Position numbers and translations under genes: made by a program. From assembly GCA_020847735.1 (NCBI GenBank), contig JADLBL010000002.1, forward strand, positions 1-64,000: a DNA stretch of 64,000 nucleotides. Direction: 5' to 3'. The stretch's first letter is position 1. Every line of letters starts with the position of its first letter. A model generated the notes under the pieces. The model was not told the origin of the DNA and did not search any database. It worked only from the letters and a program-made list of their open reading frames with translations. The stretch is from Candidatus Eisenbacteria bacterium. Lineage in GTDB: Bacteria > Eisenbacteria > RBG-16-71-46. Below are positions 1-9,384 of this stretch, in pieces.

Positions 1-55
1 CGAACCCTTGCAACCCGAGATACGCCGCGACAAGATCGCCCGGCTCCTGGTTCAT
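1..55 (-). CDS. 5' end of an unidentified gene, cut by the window edge
   Basis: Only the first 18 codons are present, reading leftward out of the window: MNQEPGDLVAAYLGLQGF. The start is supported by a near-perfect Shine-Dalgarno (AAGGAGGA on the minus strand, 65-72) nine bases upstream of the ATG at 53-55. The peptide is too short to assign a family. Its 5' flank (56-212) holds one copy of a 65-bp direct repeat and low-GC sequence, so the gene borders an accessory patch. Confidence 0.6.
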   Translation of the reverse strand, partial: MNQEPGDLVAAYLGLQGF

Positions 56-94
56 CCCGCTGACTCCTCCTTCCCGCGAAGAAAGAAGAGCCAT

Positions 95-159
95 GGATGA
101 ACCGGAGCGCCTACGCCGTCAACTCAGGCCCGGCACTCCACGGAAAGGTGAGAGGAGCC
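95..159. repeat. 65-bp direct repeat, copy 1 (partner at 1346-1410)
   Basis: This segment matches 1346-1410 at about 59 of 65 positions, in the same orientation, 1251 bp apart. One frame of both copies reads (D/E)PERLRRQLRP, and copy 1 lies in a possible 48-codon ORF (ATG at 93, stop ending at 239). Most differences between the copies change the encoded residue, so there is no sign of purifying selection. The two copies bracket a lipoprotein gene and a transposase relic. The origin is unknown. Confidence 0.75.
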
Positions 160-235
160 ACATTCATCAGGTGTTCAAGTGGACAGAACCACTTCCAGAG
201 GAATGTAAAGAATGCCCGGAAGCGAAGCAGCGCCC

Positions 236-709
236 ATGAGGGTCTCGTCGAAGTTCGTGCCTGCTCACGGATTGGCGGGCTCGAGCAAGACGTGCTTTCA
301 CAGAGCGTTGTGGCTCGGTCTCGTGTGCGTTCTGAGCGGCGGGTGTAGTCCAAAGGAGCAGGATCTACTTGGGGTATATGTATCCGGGACCGCAGCGTTC
401 ACAGACACGCTTGAGCTGCTGCCGGATGGAGTGATGCGGCAGCACGTCGTGGTGGGTGCCGGGGCGAGTCATCGGCGTGCCACTGGATCGTGGCGGCTGA
501 TCGCACACTCGCCCATAAATCGGTACGTGCTTATTCGCAATGGTATTGTTGTCAGTGAAAGTAGAAGCACAGCATCCGGGGTTGAGGTTGGCGTTGGTGG
601 GCGGGCGCTGGCTCTTGGGGGATGGGAGTTCGACCATGGACTGGGCTCGAGTGAGTCCGAGGGGCATAGATATCGCAGGCTCAGGAAGTTGACTGGGCGC
701 GACCGTTGA
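236..709 (+). CDS. Predicted lipoprotein of unknown function
   Basis: The product is 157 residues from the ATG at 236; an in-frame ATG at 212 would add eight. A hydrophobic stretch ends in a lipobox-like LSGGC (Cys about residue 37), suggesting export and lipidation. The remainder is a short, beta-rich domain that I do not recognise. Its codon use is clearly less GC-rich than that of the flanking genes, and it sits between two copies of a direct repeat beside transposase debris. Recent acquisition is likely. Confidence 0.55.
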   Translation: MRVSSKFVPAHGLAGSSKTCFHRALWLGLVCVLSGGCSPKEQDLLGVYVSGTAAFTDTLELLPDGVMRQHVVVGAGASHRRATGSWRLIAHSPINRYVLIRNGIVVSESRSTASGVEVGVGGRALALGGWEFDHGLGSSESEGHRYRRLRKLTGRDR

Positions 710-849
710 GAACGAGTGTGGAGTCGCGTAATGCTGTTCAACGGCGACCGGCAGACGGCCCCGTGACGCGGCAGGACTGAGAAGGGCTTACTTGTATAAG
801 TCGAGACTTCATCTGACAGCGTCGGATGGTTTCGGTGTCCGCCGCGTGG

Positions 850-1227
850 TCACGCGACGAGCATCTTCTCCTTCGCGAGCGCGGCACGCTGTCCAAGAAC
901 GTCTGCATCGGCGTCTTGCCGTAGCACCAGCGGCCCTGGTGGGTGCGCTCCCCGTTGTAGACGTTGAGCCACGCGTCGAGGTCGGCCTGCAGGTCCGCGA
1001 GCGACGTGTAGAGCTTCTTGCGGAACGCCACCCGGTAGAACTCGTTGAGCACCGTCTTGTGGAGGCGCTCGCAGATGCCGTTCGTCTGCGGGCTCCTCGC
1101 CTTGGTGCGGGTGTGGTCGATGTTCTCCACCGCCAGGTACAGCTCGTACTCGTGCGCGTCGGTGCCGCAGAACTCGGTGCCGCGGTCGGTCAGCATCCGC
1201 GACAGCGGGATCTCGTGCTCCTCGAAT
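850..1227 (-). pseudogene. IS481-type transposase, truncated and frameshifted
   Basis: The minus strand encodes the C-terminal half of a DDE integrase-type transposase: EEHEIPL, then the second catalytic Asp in LTDRGTEFCG, the catalytic Glu in NGICERLHKTV, and the tail RTHQGRWCYGKTPMQTF. The N-terminal DNA-binding part and the first Asp are absent, with similarity stopping abruptly near 1227. Near 880 the frame shifts: the expected ending LAKEKMLVA continues in another frame to a stop at 850-852, consistent with an extra CG dinucleotide. It is certainly inactive and marks an old insertion. Confidence 0.85.
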
Positions 1228-1345
1228 GTCGCGCTTCCGCATCGCGATCTGCCTCCACTGCGGCGGGCTCGACCTCTACCCCGCCTGCGCGTGGTCAGGC
1301 GCATGATTCCAGCCACACCATTCTCGGAAGCCCCGAAAAGGGTAC

Positions 1346-1410
1346 GGATGATCCGGAGCGCCTACGCCGTCAACTCAGGCCCAGCGCTCCATGGAAAGTC
1401 GAGAGGAGCC
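1346..1410. repeat. 65-bp direct repeat, copy 2 (partner at 95-159)
   Basis: About 59 of 65 positions match copy 1 in the same orientation. It lies just beyond the 5' breakpoint of the transposase relic and just downstream of the minus-strand hydrolase gene. Between 1228 and 1345 no gene is recognisable. One plus-strand frame there reads FRIAICLHCGGLDLYPAC, a Cys-rich piece that could be a fragment of another mobile-element protein, but I cannot name it. Confidence 0.75.
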
Positions 1411-1444
1411 CCTTTTCAGCAGCCTGTTAGCCGAGCCCGGGCGC

Positions 1445-2089
1445 TCAGCGCAGTCCGGCGCGAATCGCGTCCGCCAGCTCTCCGAGCCGGCGGTCGAAGA
1501 AGTGACCGGCACCGGGCACGCGCACCAGACGCTTGGGCTCCGCCCACTGCGGCCAGACGCGTTCGAGGTTTTCGGGCCGGCAGACCTCGTCGTCCGTGCC
1601 CTGCACGACGAGCTTGGGCGTCGGCAGGGTGCGCATCTCGTCGAACGGCTGCGTGTGAACCGGTGGCGCGACGAGCAGCACGCGCTCGATGTCGGGCTCG
1701 GCGGCGAGTCGCGACGCGACCCACGAGCCGAAGGAAAAGCCCGCAGCCCAGCGGCGCGCGGCGGGATGCCGTTCGCGCAGGAAGGCGAGCGCGACGCGCG
1801 CGTCGGCGAGTTCGCCCTCGCCGCGGTCGAACGCGCCGGCGCTGCGGCCGACCCCGCGAAAGTTGAACCGCAGCACCGCCGCTCCGAGCCCGTGCAGGGT
1901 CGCGGCCACGCGGTGCGCGACCTTGTTGTGCATCGTGCCGCCATAGAGCGGATGCGGATGACAGACGACGGCGGTGAGCGCGTGCTCGTGCCCTTCGCGC
2001 TCCTGCAGCAGGCCCTCGATCGGTCCTGCGTCGCCGCGCAGAGTCACCGGCAGCAGGCGCGCGTCGTCGGCCGGGTGGGATCCGCTCAC
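1445..2089 (-). CDS. Alpha/beta hydrolase (COG2945-like serine hydrolase)
   Basis: The product is 214 residues from a GTG whose GTGA overlaps the stop of the upstream gene. An early motif CHPHPLYGGTMHNKV is typical of small alpha/beta hydrolases of the COG2945/dienelactone-hydrolase-like type. The nucleophile elbow is GFSFGS, the acid is in GTDDEV and the histidine in GAGHFF, so the triad looks complete. There is no signal peptide, so it is probably cytoplasmic. The substrate is unknown. The overlap makes it co-translated with the preceding gene. The open frame continues far upstream (to 3589), but that extension lies over other genes and is spurious. Confidence 0.85.
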   Translation of the reverse strand: MSGSHPADDARLLPVTLRGDAGPIEGLLQEREGHEHALTAVVCHPHPLYGGTMHNKVAHRVAATLHGLGAAVLRFNFRGVGRSAGAFDRGEGELADARVALAFLRERHPAARRWAAGFSFGSWVASRLAAEPDIERVLLVAPPVHTQPFDEMRTLPTPKLVVQGTDDEVCRPENLERVWPQWAEPKRLVRVPGAGHFFDRRLGELADAIRAGLR

Positions 2090-2568
2090 GTCCGCGCGGG
2101 CTTGAAGCGGGCGCGCAGCTTTTCGTGCGTCTCTGCGCTGGTCGTCGCGTAGTTGAGCGCCGCGCCGTCGCCCAGCACGAGCACGCACTGCGTGTCGAGC
2201 ATCCATTCCTCGAGCCCGAGCGGCACACCCTCGCGGAAGTCGCTCGCCTCCGCGCTCACGCGTCCCGGGAACGCCTCGAACTCGTCGTTCCACTCGTTGC
2301 CGATGTACAGCTCGTCGCTTCCGCCGAACAGTCCCACCGAGGCGCAGTGTTCGAGCTCGCCCGGATCGAGCAGCAGCGTGCCGCGGTGTTCGGTCGGGCG
2401 AACGCCCTCGGCGCGCAGCCGCCGCCGGATCGCGGGCTCCTCGCCCGGCCGTTCCTGGCCCTCGAGGACCGCGATCGCGGCCAGCTCGAACTCCGGCAGC
2501 AGGTCGCCGGCGTCCACCACGTCGGCGACCGACGCCTGGAGTCTTCCGAAGTAGAGTTTCTCGGTCAC
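2086..2568 (-). CDS. Hypothetical protein paired with a hydrolase
   Basis: The product is 160 residues from a GTG at 2566-2568; an ATG ending at 2622 would add 18 residues of low-complexity Arg/Pro sequence, so I prefer the shorter form. The protein is acidic, has no membrane segment or signal peptide, and contains conserved-looking stretches such as SDELYIGNEWNDEFEAFPG and CVLVLGDGAALNYAT. I do not recognise the family. It is translationally coupled to the alpha/beta hydrolase downstream and divergent from the ThrE-like exporter. Confidence 0.6.
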   Translation of the reverse strand: MTEKLYFGRLQASVADVVDAGDLLPEFELAAIAVLEGQERPGEEPAIRRRLRAEGVRPTEHRGTLLLDPGELEHCASVGLFGGSDELYIGNEWNDEFEAFPGRVSAEASDFREGVPLGLEEWMLDTQCVLVLGDGAALNYATTSAETHEKLRARFKPART

Positions 2569-2702
2569 GGGGCCTCGGGCTTCGGGCGATTCCGCGGGCC
2601 GGGCCGGCCGCCCGCGACGCACCGCGCGGCATCTTAGTGGACTTTCGGGGATTCGGCATCCGCGGTTCGGACGCCGCGTGACCGCGGGGATCGCGCGCCG
2701 AC

Positions 2703-3971
2703 TTGCGCGGGGTGCGCGGCGTGTCCAGCATGCGGCCCGTGAGTGACCCTTCCGCCTCGCGCGAGCAGGACGCCATCGAGTTCGTGCTCGATCTCGGACG
2801 CGCGCTGCACGCGCACGGGCACCCGTCGCACTGGCTCGAGGCCGGCATGGAGCGGGCCTCGGCGCGCCTCGGCCTTCGCGGCCAGTTCTTCACGACCCCC
2901 ACCTCGATCTTCGCCGCCTTCGGCGAGCAGCAACGCCAGCAGACGCGCCTGCTCCGCGTCGAGCCCGGCGAGCTCCACCTCGAGCGCGTCGAGCAGGTGC
3001 TGGCGACGGGCCGCGAGGTGCTCGCCGGCCGTCTCACTCCCGCCGAGGGCTCGCGCCTGCTCGCCACGCAACTCGCCTCGCCGCCGCGCTGGGGAGTCCT
3101 CTCGACCACCGTGGCCTTCGCGCTCTCGGGCGCGGCCGCGAGCCGCTTCCTGGGCGGCGGCGCGCCGGAAACCGCGGCGGCGGCAGCGCTCGGCGGCGTG
3201 GTGGCGCTGCTCGCCGCGCTGGCGCCGCGCGTCGCGGTCGTCGGGCGGTTGTTCGAGCCGCTGGCCGCCTTCGCAGTCTCCCTGCTCGCCGGGCTGCTGG
3301 CCACTCGCGTCCCGCTGTCGGCGTATGTCGCGACCGTCGGCGCGATCCTCGTGCTGCTGCCGGGCCTGACGCTCACGGTCGCGATGGCGGAGCTGTCGTC
3401 GCGCCATCTGGTCTCGGGCACCGCGCGGCTGACCGGGGCGGGCGCGCAGTTTCTCGGGCTCGCGTTCGGGGTGGCCATGGGAGCGAGGCTCGCGGCGCTC
3501 GCCGCGGGCCCGCCGCCGCTCGTCACGCCCGCGCCGCTGCCGATGTGGACCGAGGTGGCCTCGCTCGTGATCGCGCCGCTCGCGTTCACCGTGCTGCTGC
3601 GCGCGCGACCCCGGGACTTTCCGTGGCTGCTGGCCGTCGGCGCAGGCGCCTACTACGCGGGCCGCCTCGCGACCGCCTACGTCGGAACCGAGCTCGGCGC
3701 GTTCACCGGCGCGTTCACCGCGACGGCGCTGAGCAACCTGCTGGCGCGCCGGCGCCGCAGTTCACCAACGACGACGCTCGTGCCCTCGATCCTGCTGCTG
3801 GTGCCCGGCAGCATCGGCTTTCGCAGCCTGACGATGCTCATGAACCGCGACGTGCTGAGCGGCGTCGAGACGGCGTTCTGGATGTTCGTGACCGCCGCGG
3901 CGCTCGTCGCCGGCATGCTCATGGCCGGCATCCTCGTCTCGGCGCCGCCCTTCGCCGACGATCCGGCCTGA
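2703..3971 (+). CDS. Threonine/serine exporter family protein (ThrE/YjjP-YjjB type)
   Basis: The product is 422 residues, with alternative starts at 2730 and just after. A soluble N-terminal part of about 110 residues (LDLGRALHAHGHPSHWLE, then FFTTPTSIFAAFGE) matches the YjjP-like domain. About ten hydrophobic segments follow, ending in VPSILLLVPGSIGFRSL, a hallmark of the ThrE_2/YjjB half. Both halves are fused in one chain, as in Corynebacterium ThrE. The family exports threonine, serine or related small acids using the proton gradient; the substrate here is unknown. The 5' flank shares a 13-base match with the inverted-repeat element at 33805. Confidence 0.85.
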   Translation: MRGVRGVSSMRPVSDPSASREQDAIEFVLDLGRALHAHGHPSHWLEAGMERASARLGLRGQFFTTPTSIFAAFGEQQRQQTRLLRVEPGELHLERVEQVLATGREVLAGRLTPAEGSRLLATQLASPPRWGVLSTTVAFALSGAAASRFLGGGAPETAAAAALGGVVALLAALAPRVAVVGRLFEPLAAFAVSLLAGLLATRVPLSAYVATVGAILVLLPGLTLTVAMAELSSRHLVSGTARLTGAGAQFLGLAFGVAMGARLAALAAGPPPLVTPAPLPMWTEVASLVIAPLAFTVLLRARPRDFPWLLAVGAGAYYAGRLATAYVGTELGAFTGAFTATALSNLLARRRRSSPTTTLVPSILLLVPGSIGFRSLTMLMNRDVLSGVETAFWMFVTAAALVAGMLMAGILVSAPPFADDPA

Positions 3972-4016
3972 TCGCGCGCCGCCGCGCGCCAGGGGTCCGG
4001 CGCCGCGGGCCCGGCC

Positions 4017-6062
4017 TCAGCCGGTCGGCGGCACCGTGAGCACCGGACACCGGACCAGGTGCCGCACGCCGGAGACCGTCGCGCCGTAGACGACGTCGTG
4101 AAGGCCGCGATGGCCGTGCGAACCCGTCACGAGCAGGTCCGCCCCGACCTCGTTCACGATCCGGGCGATTTCCGACTTGGCGTCCCCGTGCCCCAGCCGG
4201 ACGCTCGCCTGCACGCCGCGCGAGGCGAACGCGACCGCGATGACCCGCAGCGCGGCCTCGTCCTCGCGCACTTCCTCGTCGCGGCTCTGCTCGCCCAGGT
4301 AGCGGCTGGCCGCCGACTCCACGACGTGCAGGAAGACCAGTTCCGTTCCCGGCTGGAACTCGAGCGAGCGCAGGAACTCGAGCACGCTCCGGTCGGCGCG
4401 ACCACGCTCGAGCGCGATCGCGATTCGGCGGTGTCCCAGCGCCTGCAGGGCGAGCGGCGAGGGTGGCGACGGCGAGGCCGGCGCGGCGTGCGGCTCGCCC
4501 AGGTGCAGCGCTTCGGCGGCGTGCCCGGCCTCCTCGCGAATGCGCGAGCCGATCGCGTGCACGGCGGCGGCGGCTTCGGGCAGCAGCGCCGGCCAGCGGC
4601 GTTCGAGCCACGGCGCCAGCGCGACGTACGCCAGCAGCAGCCCGAGCCCGGCCGCCAGCGGCAGCGCCAGGCCCCAGACCCACCAGGCGCCCGGCGAGGC
4701 CGCGGCCCAGCCGCCCACCGTGTCCACGACGAGCTTGCCGTTCAGCCCCGCGATCACGACGACGACCGCGATCGCGAGCGCCTTCACCCACGCGGGGTTC
4801 GCGAACTCCCCCATGCGGCGCCGGTCGCTCGTGAACACGACGAGCGGCACGACCGCGAAGGACAGCTGCATGCTTAGCACGACCTGCGAGAGCACCAGCA
4901 GGCTGTCCACCGCCTGCTCGCCGCGCAGTCCGATGACGAGCGCCGCCGGCACGATCGCGAGCCCGCGGCTGATGAGCCGCCGCAGCCACGGCCGCACGCG
5001 GATGCGGACGAATCCCTCCATCACGATCTGTCCGGCGAGCGTTCCCGTGATCGTGCTCGACTGGCCCGAGCTGAGCAGCGCGATCGCGAACACGGTCGAG
5101 GCGAGCGAAGTGCCCAGCAGCGGCGCGAGCAGTCCGTGCGCTTCGGCGAGCCCGGCGACGTTCTCGTGGCCCGCGCCGTGGAAGGTCGCCGCCGCGAGCA
5201 CCAGGATCGCGCCGTTCACGAACAGCGCCGCGTTGAGCGCGACCACCGTGTCCACGAGGTTCATCCGGCACGCGTCGCGCTTGCCCTCGAGCGTGGCGGC
5301 GCTCGCGCGACTCTGCACCAGGGCGCTGTGCAGGTAGAGATTGTGCGGCATCACCGTCGCCCCGAGAATGCCCATCGCGACGTACAGCGATTCGCCGTTC
5401 AGCCCGAGCACCGACAGGCCCCCGCCCGGCTGGCGGGCGAACAGGCTGGGGTGCCCGGCGGAGTCACGCGGCAGGAACGAGGCGAGAATGGCCGGAACAT
5501 CGGGACGCGAGAGGAACATCTCGATGGCGAAGCACACGCCGATGGTCGCGACCAGCGTGATGATGACCGCCTCGAGCATTCGCATGCCGAAGCGGGACAG
5601 CGCGAGCAGCAGCAGCACGTCCAGCGCCGTGATCATCACGCCCCAGAACAGCGGAATGCCGGTGAGCAGGTGCAGCCCGATCGCCGCGCCCAGCACCTCA
5701 GCGAGGTCGCAGGCGACGATGGCGAGTTCGCACAGGATCCACAGCGGCATCACGACCCAGCGCGGGTAGGCGTCGCGGCAGGCCTGGGCGAGGTCGCTGC
5801 CGGTGACGACGCCGAGGCGCGCGGCGAGCGTCTGCAGCAGCACCGCCATCAGGTTGCTCATCAGCAGCACCCAGACGAGCTGGTAGCCGAAGCGCGCGCC
5901 CCCCGCGATGTCCGTCGCCCAGTTGCCCGGGTCCATGTAGCCGACGCTGACCAGGTACGCCGGGCCCGCGAAGGCGATCAAGCGACGCAGCCAGGATCCC
6001 GTCTTCGGAATCGCGACGCTGCCATGCACCTCGGGCAGCGAGCGGTCGTGCGCCTCGCTCAT
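4017..6062 (-). CDS. mntH: Nramp-type Mn(II)/divalent metal transporter with C-terminal UspA domain
   Basis: The product is 681 residues. Residues 25-530 form the Nramp transporter: TM1 carries the metal-site motif DPGNW (Asp44, Asn47) and TM6 the motif MPHNLYLHS (Met238); SSTITGTLAGQIVMEGF is also typical. Residues about 540-681 are a universal-stress-protein domain with the nucleotide motif GSHGHRGLHDVVYGATVS. MntH takes up Mn(II) or Fe(II) with protons across the inner membrane; the cytosolic UspA part may sense ATP. The ATG overlaps the mntR stop (ATGA), so the two genes are one operon. Confidence 0.93.
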   Translation of the reverse strand: MSEAHDRSLPEVHGSVAIPKTGSWLRRLIAFAGPAYLVSVGYMDPGNWATDIAGGARFGYQLVWVLLMSNLMAVLLQTLAARLGVVTGSDLAQACRDAYPRWVVMPLWILCELAIVACDLAEVLGAAIGLHLLTGIPLFWGVMITALDVLLLLALSRFGMRMLEAVIITLVATIGVCFAIEMFLSRPDVPAILASFLPRDSAGHPSLFARQPGGGLSVLGLNGESLYVAMGILGATVMPHNLYLHSALVQSRASAATLEGKRDACRMNLVDTVVALNAALFVNGAILVLAAATFHGAGHENVAGLAEAHGLLAPLLGTSLASTVFAIALLSSGQSSTITGTLAGQIVMEGFVRIRVRPWLRRLISRGLAIVPAALVIGLRGEQAVDSLLVLSQVVLSMQLSFAVVPLVVFTSDRRRMGEFANPAWVKALAIAVVVVIAGLNGKLVVDTVGGWAAASPGAWWVWGLALPLAAGLGLLLAYVALAPWLERRWPALLPEAAAAVHAIGSRIREEAGHAAEALHLGEPHAAPASPSPPSPLALQALGHRRIAIALERGRADRSVLEFLRSLEFQPGTELVFLHVVESAASRYLGEQSRDEEVREDEAALRVIAVAFASRGVQASVRLGHGDAKSEIARIVNEVGADLLVTGSHGHRGLHDVVYGATVSGVRHLVRCPVLTVPPTG

Positions 6063-6736
6063 GCGTCCGCCCTTCCCCGTCCGAGTTGCACCAGGACGCC
6101 GTCCACCGCCGCGCCGGCCGAGACGAACGCCGAGCCGGCGACTTCGATCTCGAGCACGCCGTCCTCGGACCGCACCGCGCGCATGCGCACCGCCGCGCCC
6201 GGCACGAGCCCGGCGGCCTTCCAGCGCACCATGCGGCGCACGTCGCGGTCGCGGATCTCGCGCACGACGCCCTTCTCGCCCGCGCGCAGCGAGGCCAGCG
6301 GCACGAGCGCGCGGCGCGCGATCCGCCCGTGGCGATCGGGAATCGGGTGCCCGTGCGGATCCTCGCTCGGATGGCCGCACAGCCGGTCGATCGCTCCCAG
6401 CACGCGGTCGCTGACGTGGTGCTCGAGCACCTCGGCGTCCTCGTGCACGTCCGCCCAGTCGAGCCCGAGCACGTTGACGAGGAACGTCTCGAGGATGCGA
6501 TGGCGGCGCACCACCTGCAGCGCCGCCCGCTCGCCCACCGCCGAGAGCCGCGCCGCGCCGCGGCGATGCAGGCGCACGAGCCGCTCGCCGGCCAGGCGCG
6601 CGAGCATGTTCGTGACGCTCGGCGCCGAGACGCCCAGTCGTCGCGCGAGCGCCGTGACCGTCACGGGAGCGTCCTGCCCGAGGTCGTGCAGCGCCTTCAG
6701 GTAATCCTGGCGCGAACGCGTCAACGAGGCGGTCAT
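6059..6736 (-). CDS. mntR: MntR/DtxR-family metal-dependent repressor
   Basis: The product is 225 residues. An N-terminal winged helix (VTALARRLGVSAPSVTNML) is followed by the DtxR dimerisation domain (RRHRILETFL, then DVHEDAEVLEHHVSD, then PHGHPIP) and a C-terminal FeoA/SH3-like domain of about 75 residues. Aligned with family members, the ligand position that is Cys102 in DtxR is Glu here, and Asp11 (QDYL) matches Asp8 of Bacillus MntR. Both favour Mn(II) over Fe(II) sensing. It precedes mntH in one operon and probably represses it. The open frame runs up to 6934, but the extension is Arg/Pro-rich and covers the operator region. Confidence 0.9.
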   Translation of the reverse strand: MTASLTRSRQDYLKALHDLGQDAPVTVTALARRLGVSAPSVTNMLARLAGERLVRLHRRGAARLSAVGERAALQVVRRHRILETFLVNVLGLDWADVHEDAEVLEHHVSDRVLGAIDRLCGHPSEDPHGHPIPDRHGRIARRALVPLASLRAGEKGVVREIRDRDVRRMVRWKAAGLVPGAAVRMRAVRSEDGVLEIEVAGSAFVSAGAAVDGVLVQLGRGRADA

Positions 6737-6899
6737 CGCCGCCTCCGCGCTGCGGGGCGGACGGCCGGCCCGCCGGCGCCGGCCGCGCACGCCGGCGGGC
6801 CGGGCGGGCCGGGCGGGACGCCGATCGCGTCGGGGTTCTTCGTCTGGAGCATGCGGGTCGGACCTCCGTCGGAAATCGCGAGCGGCGCCGGCGCTGGCC

Positions 6900-6956
6900 G
6901 CGTGCGCGAGCGGCGTATTAGTTACGACTAACAACCGAGTTTGTCCAGCCTAATTT
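6900..6956 (-). promoter_or_regulatory. Candidate mntR-mntH promoter with MntR operator
   Basis: TTAGTTACGACTAA at 6918-6931 is an inverted repeat with 5-base arms and a 4-base centre, resembling DtxR/MntR boxes. On the minus strand a TGGACA (-35-like) is followed after 17 bases by TAACTA, which overlaps the palindrome. A repressor bound here would block the -10 region. The site is about 180 bp upstream of the mntR ATG in an otherwise gene-free stretch (6737-7178); the rest of that stretch shows only the Shine-Dalgarno region of the plus-strand operon. Confidence 0.5.
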
Positions 6957-7178
6957 CGGGCTCGGGAGCCGGCGCGCCGAAGGGCGTCGCCGGATTCCCG
7001 GACCTGCGGCCGGCGCGGGAGCCCACCGCTCGGAGCGGAGGCGTCACGGCGAGGGAACCGGCCGCCGCGGCTGCGCGCGTGCGGGACGCGGCGGTCGTCC
7101 CGGCTCCGCACGCCGCTTGGCGCGGCCCGAGCCGCTCGGCTAACCTGCCGCCTCGCCAGCCACCCTGCGGAGAGTGCC

Positions 7179-8153
<975 letters not shown>

Positions 8154-8178
8154 AAACGCCGTCCCTGGCGGGAGACCC

Positions 8179-9384
8179 ATGGCCTACGACGTGAAGCTGC
8201 CGGACATCGGCGAAGGGGTTGCCGAAGGCGAGATCGTGCGCTGGCTGGTCAAGGCGGGCGAAGCGGTGCGCGAGGATCAGCCGCTGGTCGAGGTGATGAC
8301 CGACAAGGCCACCGTCGAAATCCCCTCGCCACGCACCGGCACGATCGAGGCGATCCACGTCGAGGAAGGCGCGATGGTTCCGGTCGGCACGGTGATCGTC
8401 TCGATCGCGCTCGCGGCGGGAGAGGCCCGCCCGGCCCCGGCGACGGCCGCGGCGCCATCCCACGCCGCTCCCCCGGCCCAGGCCGCCGCCGGAGCCGCGG
8501 CGCCCCCGGTCGCCGCCCGCGTCGAAGCGACTCCCGCAGTGCGCGCGCTCGCGAAGGAACTGGGGGTGGCGCTCGAGTCGGTGCGCGGCACCGGCCCCGG
8601 CGGGCGGATCACCGCCGACGACGTGAAGTCGGCGCGCTCGCCGGCCAGCGCCGCGGCCTCGCCCCCTCCCAGGGGCCCCGAGTCGCGCCAGCCGCTGCGC
8701 GGCCTGCGCCGCAGGATCGCCGAGCACATGCGCCACTCGGTTTCGACGGCCGCGCAGTTCACGTTCGTCGCGGAGTGCGACTTCACCGAGATCGTCCGGC
8801 ACCGGGCGTCGGTCCGGGCGAAGGCCGAGGCGGCGGGCGTGCGCCTCACCTACCTCGCCTACGTCTTCCGCGCTCTGCCCCAGGTGCTCAGGGAGTTTCC
8901 GCTCCTCAACGCGACGCTCGACGAGGAGCGGCAGGAGATCGTCACCAAGGGCTACTGGCACCTCGGGCTCGCGACCAACACGGACGAAGGGCTGACGGTG
9001 CCGATTCTCCACGACGCCGACCGCTTCGGGCTGTTCGCGCTCGCGCGCGAAATCGAACGGTTGTCGGCCGCGGCGCGCGAGCACCGGCTCAAGCTCGAGG
9101 AACTGCACGGCGGCACGTTCACGGTGACGAGCACGGGAGCGAAGGGCGGCGTTCTGGCGACGCCCATCCTTCACCTGCCTCAGGTCGCGATCCTCGGCGT
9201 GCACGCGATCACGCGCCGGCCGGCGGTCGTGGACGAGCAGATCGTGATCCGCGATCTCGGCAACCTGTCGCTGTCCATGGACCACCGCGTCGTGGACGGC
9301 GCGGTGGGGGCCGACTTCCTGTACGCGCTGACCGACCGGCTGCAGGCGCCGGCGGCCTGGCTGAACGAGGGAGACCTGAGGTGA
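8179..9384 (+). CDS. Dihydrolipoamide acyltransferase (E2) of a 2-oxoacid dehydrogenase complex
   Basis: The product is 401 residues. One lipoyl domain lies at residues 1-78 with the lipoylated Lys in VMTDKATVEIPSP. An Ala/Pro-rich linker follows, then a peripheral-subunit-binding domain (TPAVRALAKELGVALESV, then GTGPGGRI) near 115-155. The C-terminal catalytic domain carries the active-site motif DHRVVDGA. It transfers the acyl group from E1 to coenzyme A and forms the complex core. Its stop overlaps the start of E1 alpha (GTGA). Confidence 0.94.
   Translation: MAYDVKLPDIGEGVAEGEIVRWLVKAGEAVREDQPLVEVMTDKATVEIPSPRTGTIEAIHVEEGAMVPVGTVIVSIALAAGEARPAPATAAAPSHAAPPAQAAAGAAAPPVAARVEATPAVRALAKELGVALESVRGTGPGGRITADDVKSARSPASAAASPPPRGPESRQPLRGLRRRIAEHMRHSVSTAAQFTFVAECDFTEIVRHRASVRAKAEAAGVRLTYLAYVFRALPQVLREFPLLNATLDEERQEIVTKGYWHLGLATNTDEGLTVPILHDADRFGLFALAREIERLSAAAREHRLKLEELHGGTFTVTSTGAKGGVLATPILHLPQVAILGVHAITRRPAVVDEQIVIRDLGNLSLSMDHRVVDGAVGADFLYALTDRLQAPAAWLNEGDLR

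Noticed and set aside
792-1430. Plus-strand open frame of 212 codons over the transposase relic
   Set aside because: It is antisense to recognisable DDE transposase sequence and has no family features of its own; only its last 25 residues (repeat copy 2) drew attention.
2090-3589. Upstream open extension of the hydrolase frame on the minus strand (714 codons in total)
   Set aside because: It overlaps the coupled upstream gene and runs antisense to the ThrE-like exporter; its sequence is low-complexity Ala/Arg/Ser typical of shadow frames in high-GC DNA.
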